Shown here: one piece after another, positions 5,734 to 5,794 of the stretch
Numbering within the stretch: position 1 is the first letter of the stretch
How the letters are laid out: each line of letters begins with the position of its first letter
NCBI GenBank assembly: GCA_017517985.1
Contig: JAFWWX010000138.1
Location: 1 to 5,794, forward strand
DNA from: Clostridia bacterium
Lineage (GTDB): Bacteria > Bacillota_A > Clostridia > Oscillospirales > CAG-382
DNA: 5,794 bases
Direction of reading: 5' to 3'
Position numbers and translations under genes: made by a program
The notes under the pieces: model-generated
The model's database searches: none
What the model was told of the DNA's origin: nothing
The model's input: only the letters and a program-made list of their open reading frames with translations

Positions 5734-5794
5734 TATAGACCGTAATGGATAACAAATTTGTTTTCCTTTTCGGCTTTTTGGAAAAGAGAGATTA
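5729..5794. other. Right edge of the window, non-coding, with a small palindrome
   Basis: No coding sequence starts in these 66 bases. AACAAATTTGTT (5751-5762) is a perfect 12-bp palindrome; outside one T/T mismatch it extends by GGA (5747-5749) and TCC (5764-5766). Such a site could be an operator for a gene beyond the window, but without that gene or a promoter this is only a suggestion. Confidence 0.35.

Overview
The window looks like a chromosomal segment of a gut-type anaerobic Firmicute, probably of the Ruminococcaceae/Oscillospiraceae. That guess rests on moderate AT content, strong AGGAGG-type ribosome binding sites, TAA stops, U-tailed hairpin terminators and intergenic palindromic repeats of a kind I remember from such genomes. 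It was not checked against a database. All real genes read on the + strand and appear to be separate transcription units, each followed by its own terminator.

Region 1-1038 is the 3' part of a flotillin (SPFH/band-7) gene whose N-terminal half lies before the window. It carries one in-frame TAA at 166-168, exactly between the end of the SPFH domain and the coiled coil. Reading frame and family similarity continue undisturbed on both sides. The options are a fresh nonsense mutation, a base error, or (less likely) recoding. A compact terminator follows at 1051-1082.

Region 1039-1559 has no convincing gene. It holds several hairpins, an AT-rich stretch and the guaB promoter (extended -10 TATAAT at 1499-1504).

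Region 1560-3062 is guaB, a complete 500-residue IMP dehydrogenase with paired CBS domains, the committed step of GMP synthesis. Its sequence is of the type I remember from the protozoan Tritrichomonas foetus rather than the common bacterial (E. coli/B. subtilis) type. Catalytic and cofactor residues fall on the protist numbering without offset. A terminator at 3082-3117 ends it.

Region 3208-5430 is recD2, a 740-residue SF1B DNA helicase with N-terminal helix-hairpin-helix motifs and a full set of helicase motifs. Its GTG start is fixed by a near-perfect Shine-Dalgarno sequence.

Region 5431-5794 is the most unusual non-coding part. A 30-base hairpin sequence just after recD2 (5438-5467) returns in inverted orientation at 5699-5728 with two differences. 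Together the copies bracket a 291-base unit packed with hairpins: a 13-bp terminator stem, a 26-bp perfect palindrome and a three-hairpin repeat. It resembles a small non-autonomous inverted-repeat element or composite repeat that supplies terminators downstream of recD2.

I see no new multi-gene system here. The three genes serve unrelated tasks (membrane microdomains, guanine nucleotide synthesis, DNA repair). The points most worth checking are the split flotillin, the protist-type IMP dehydrogenase and the inverted-repeat unit.
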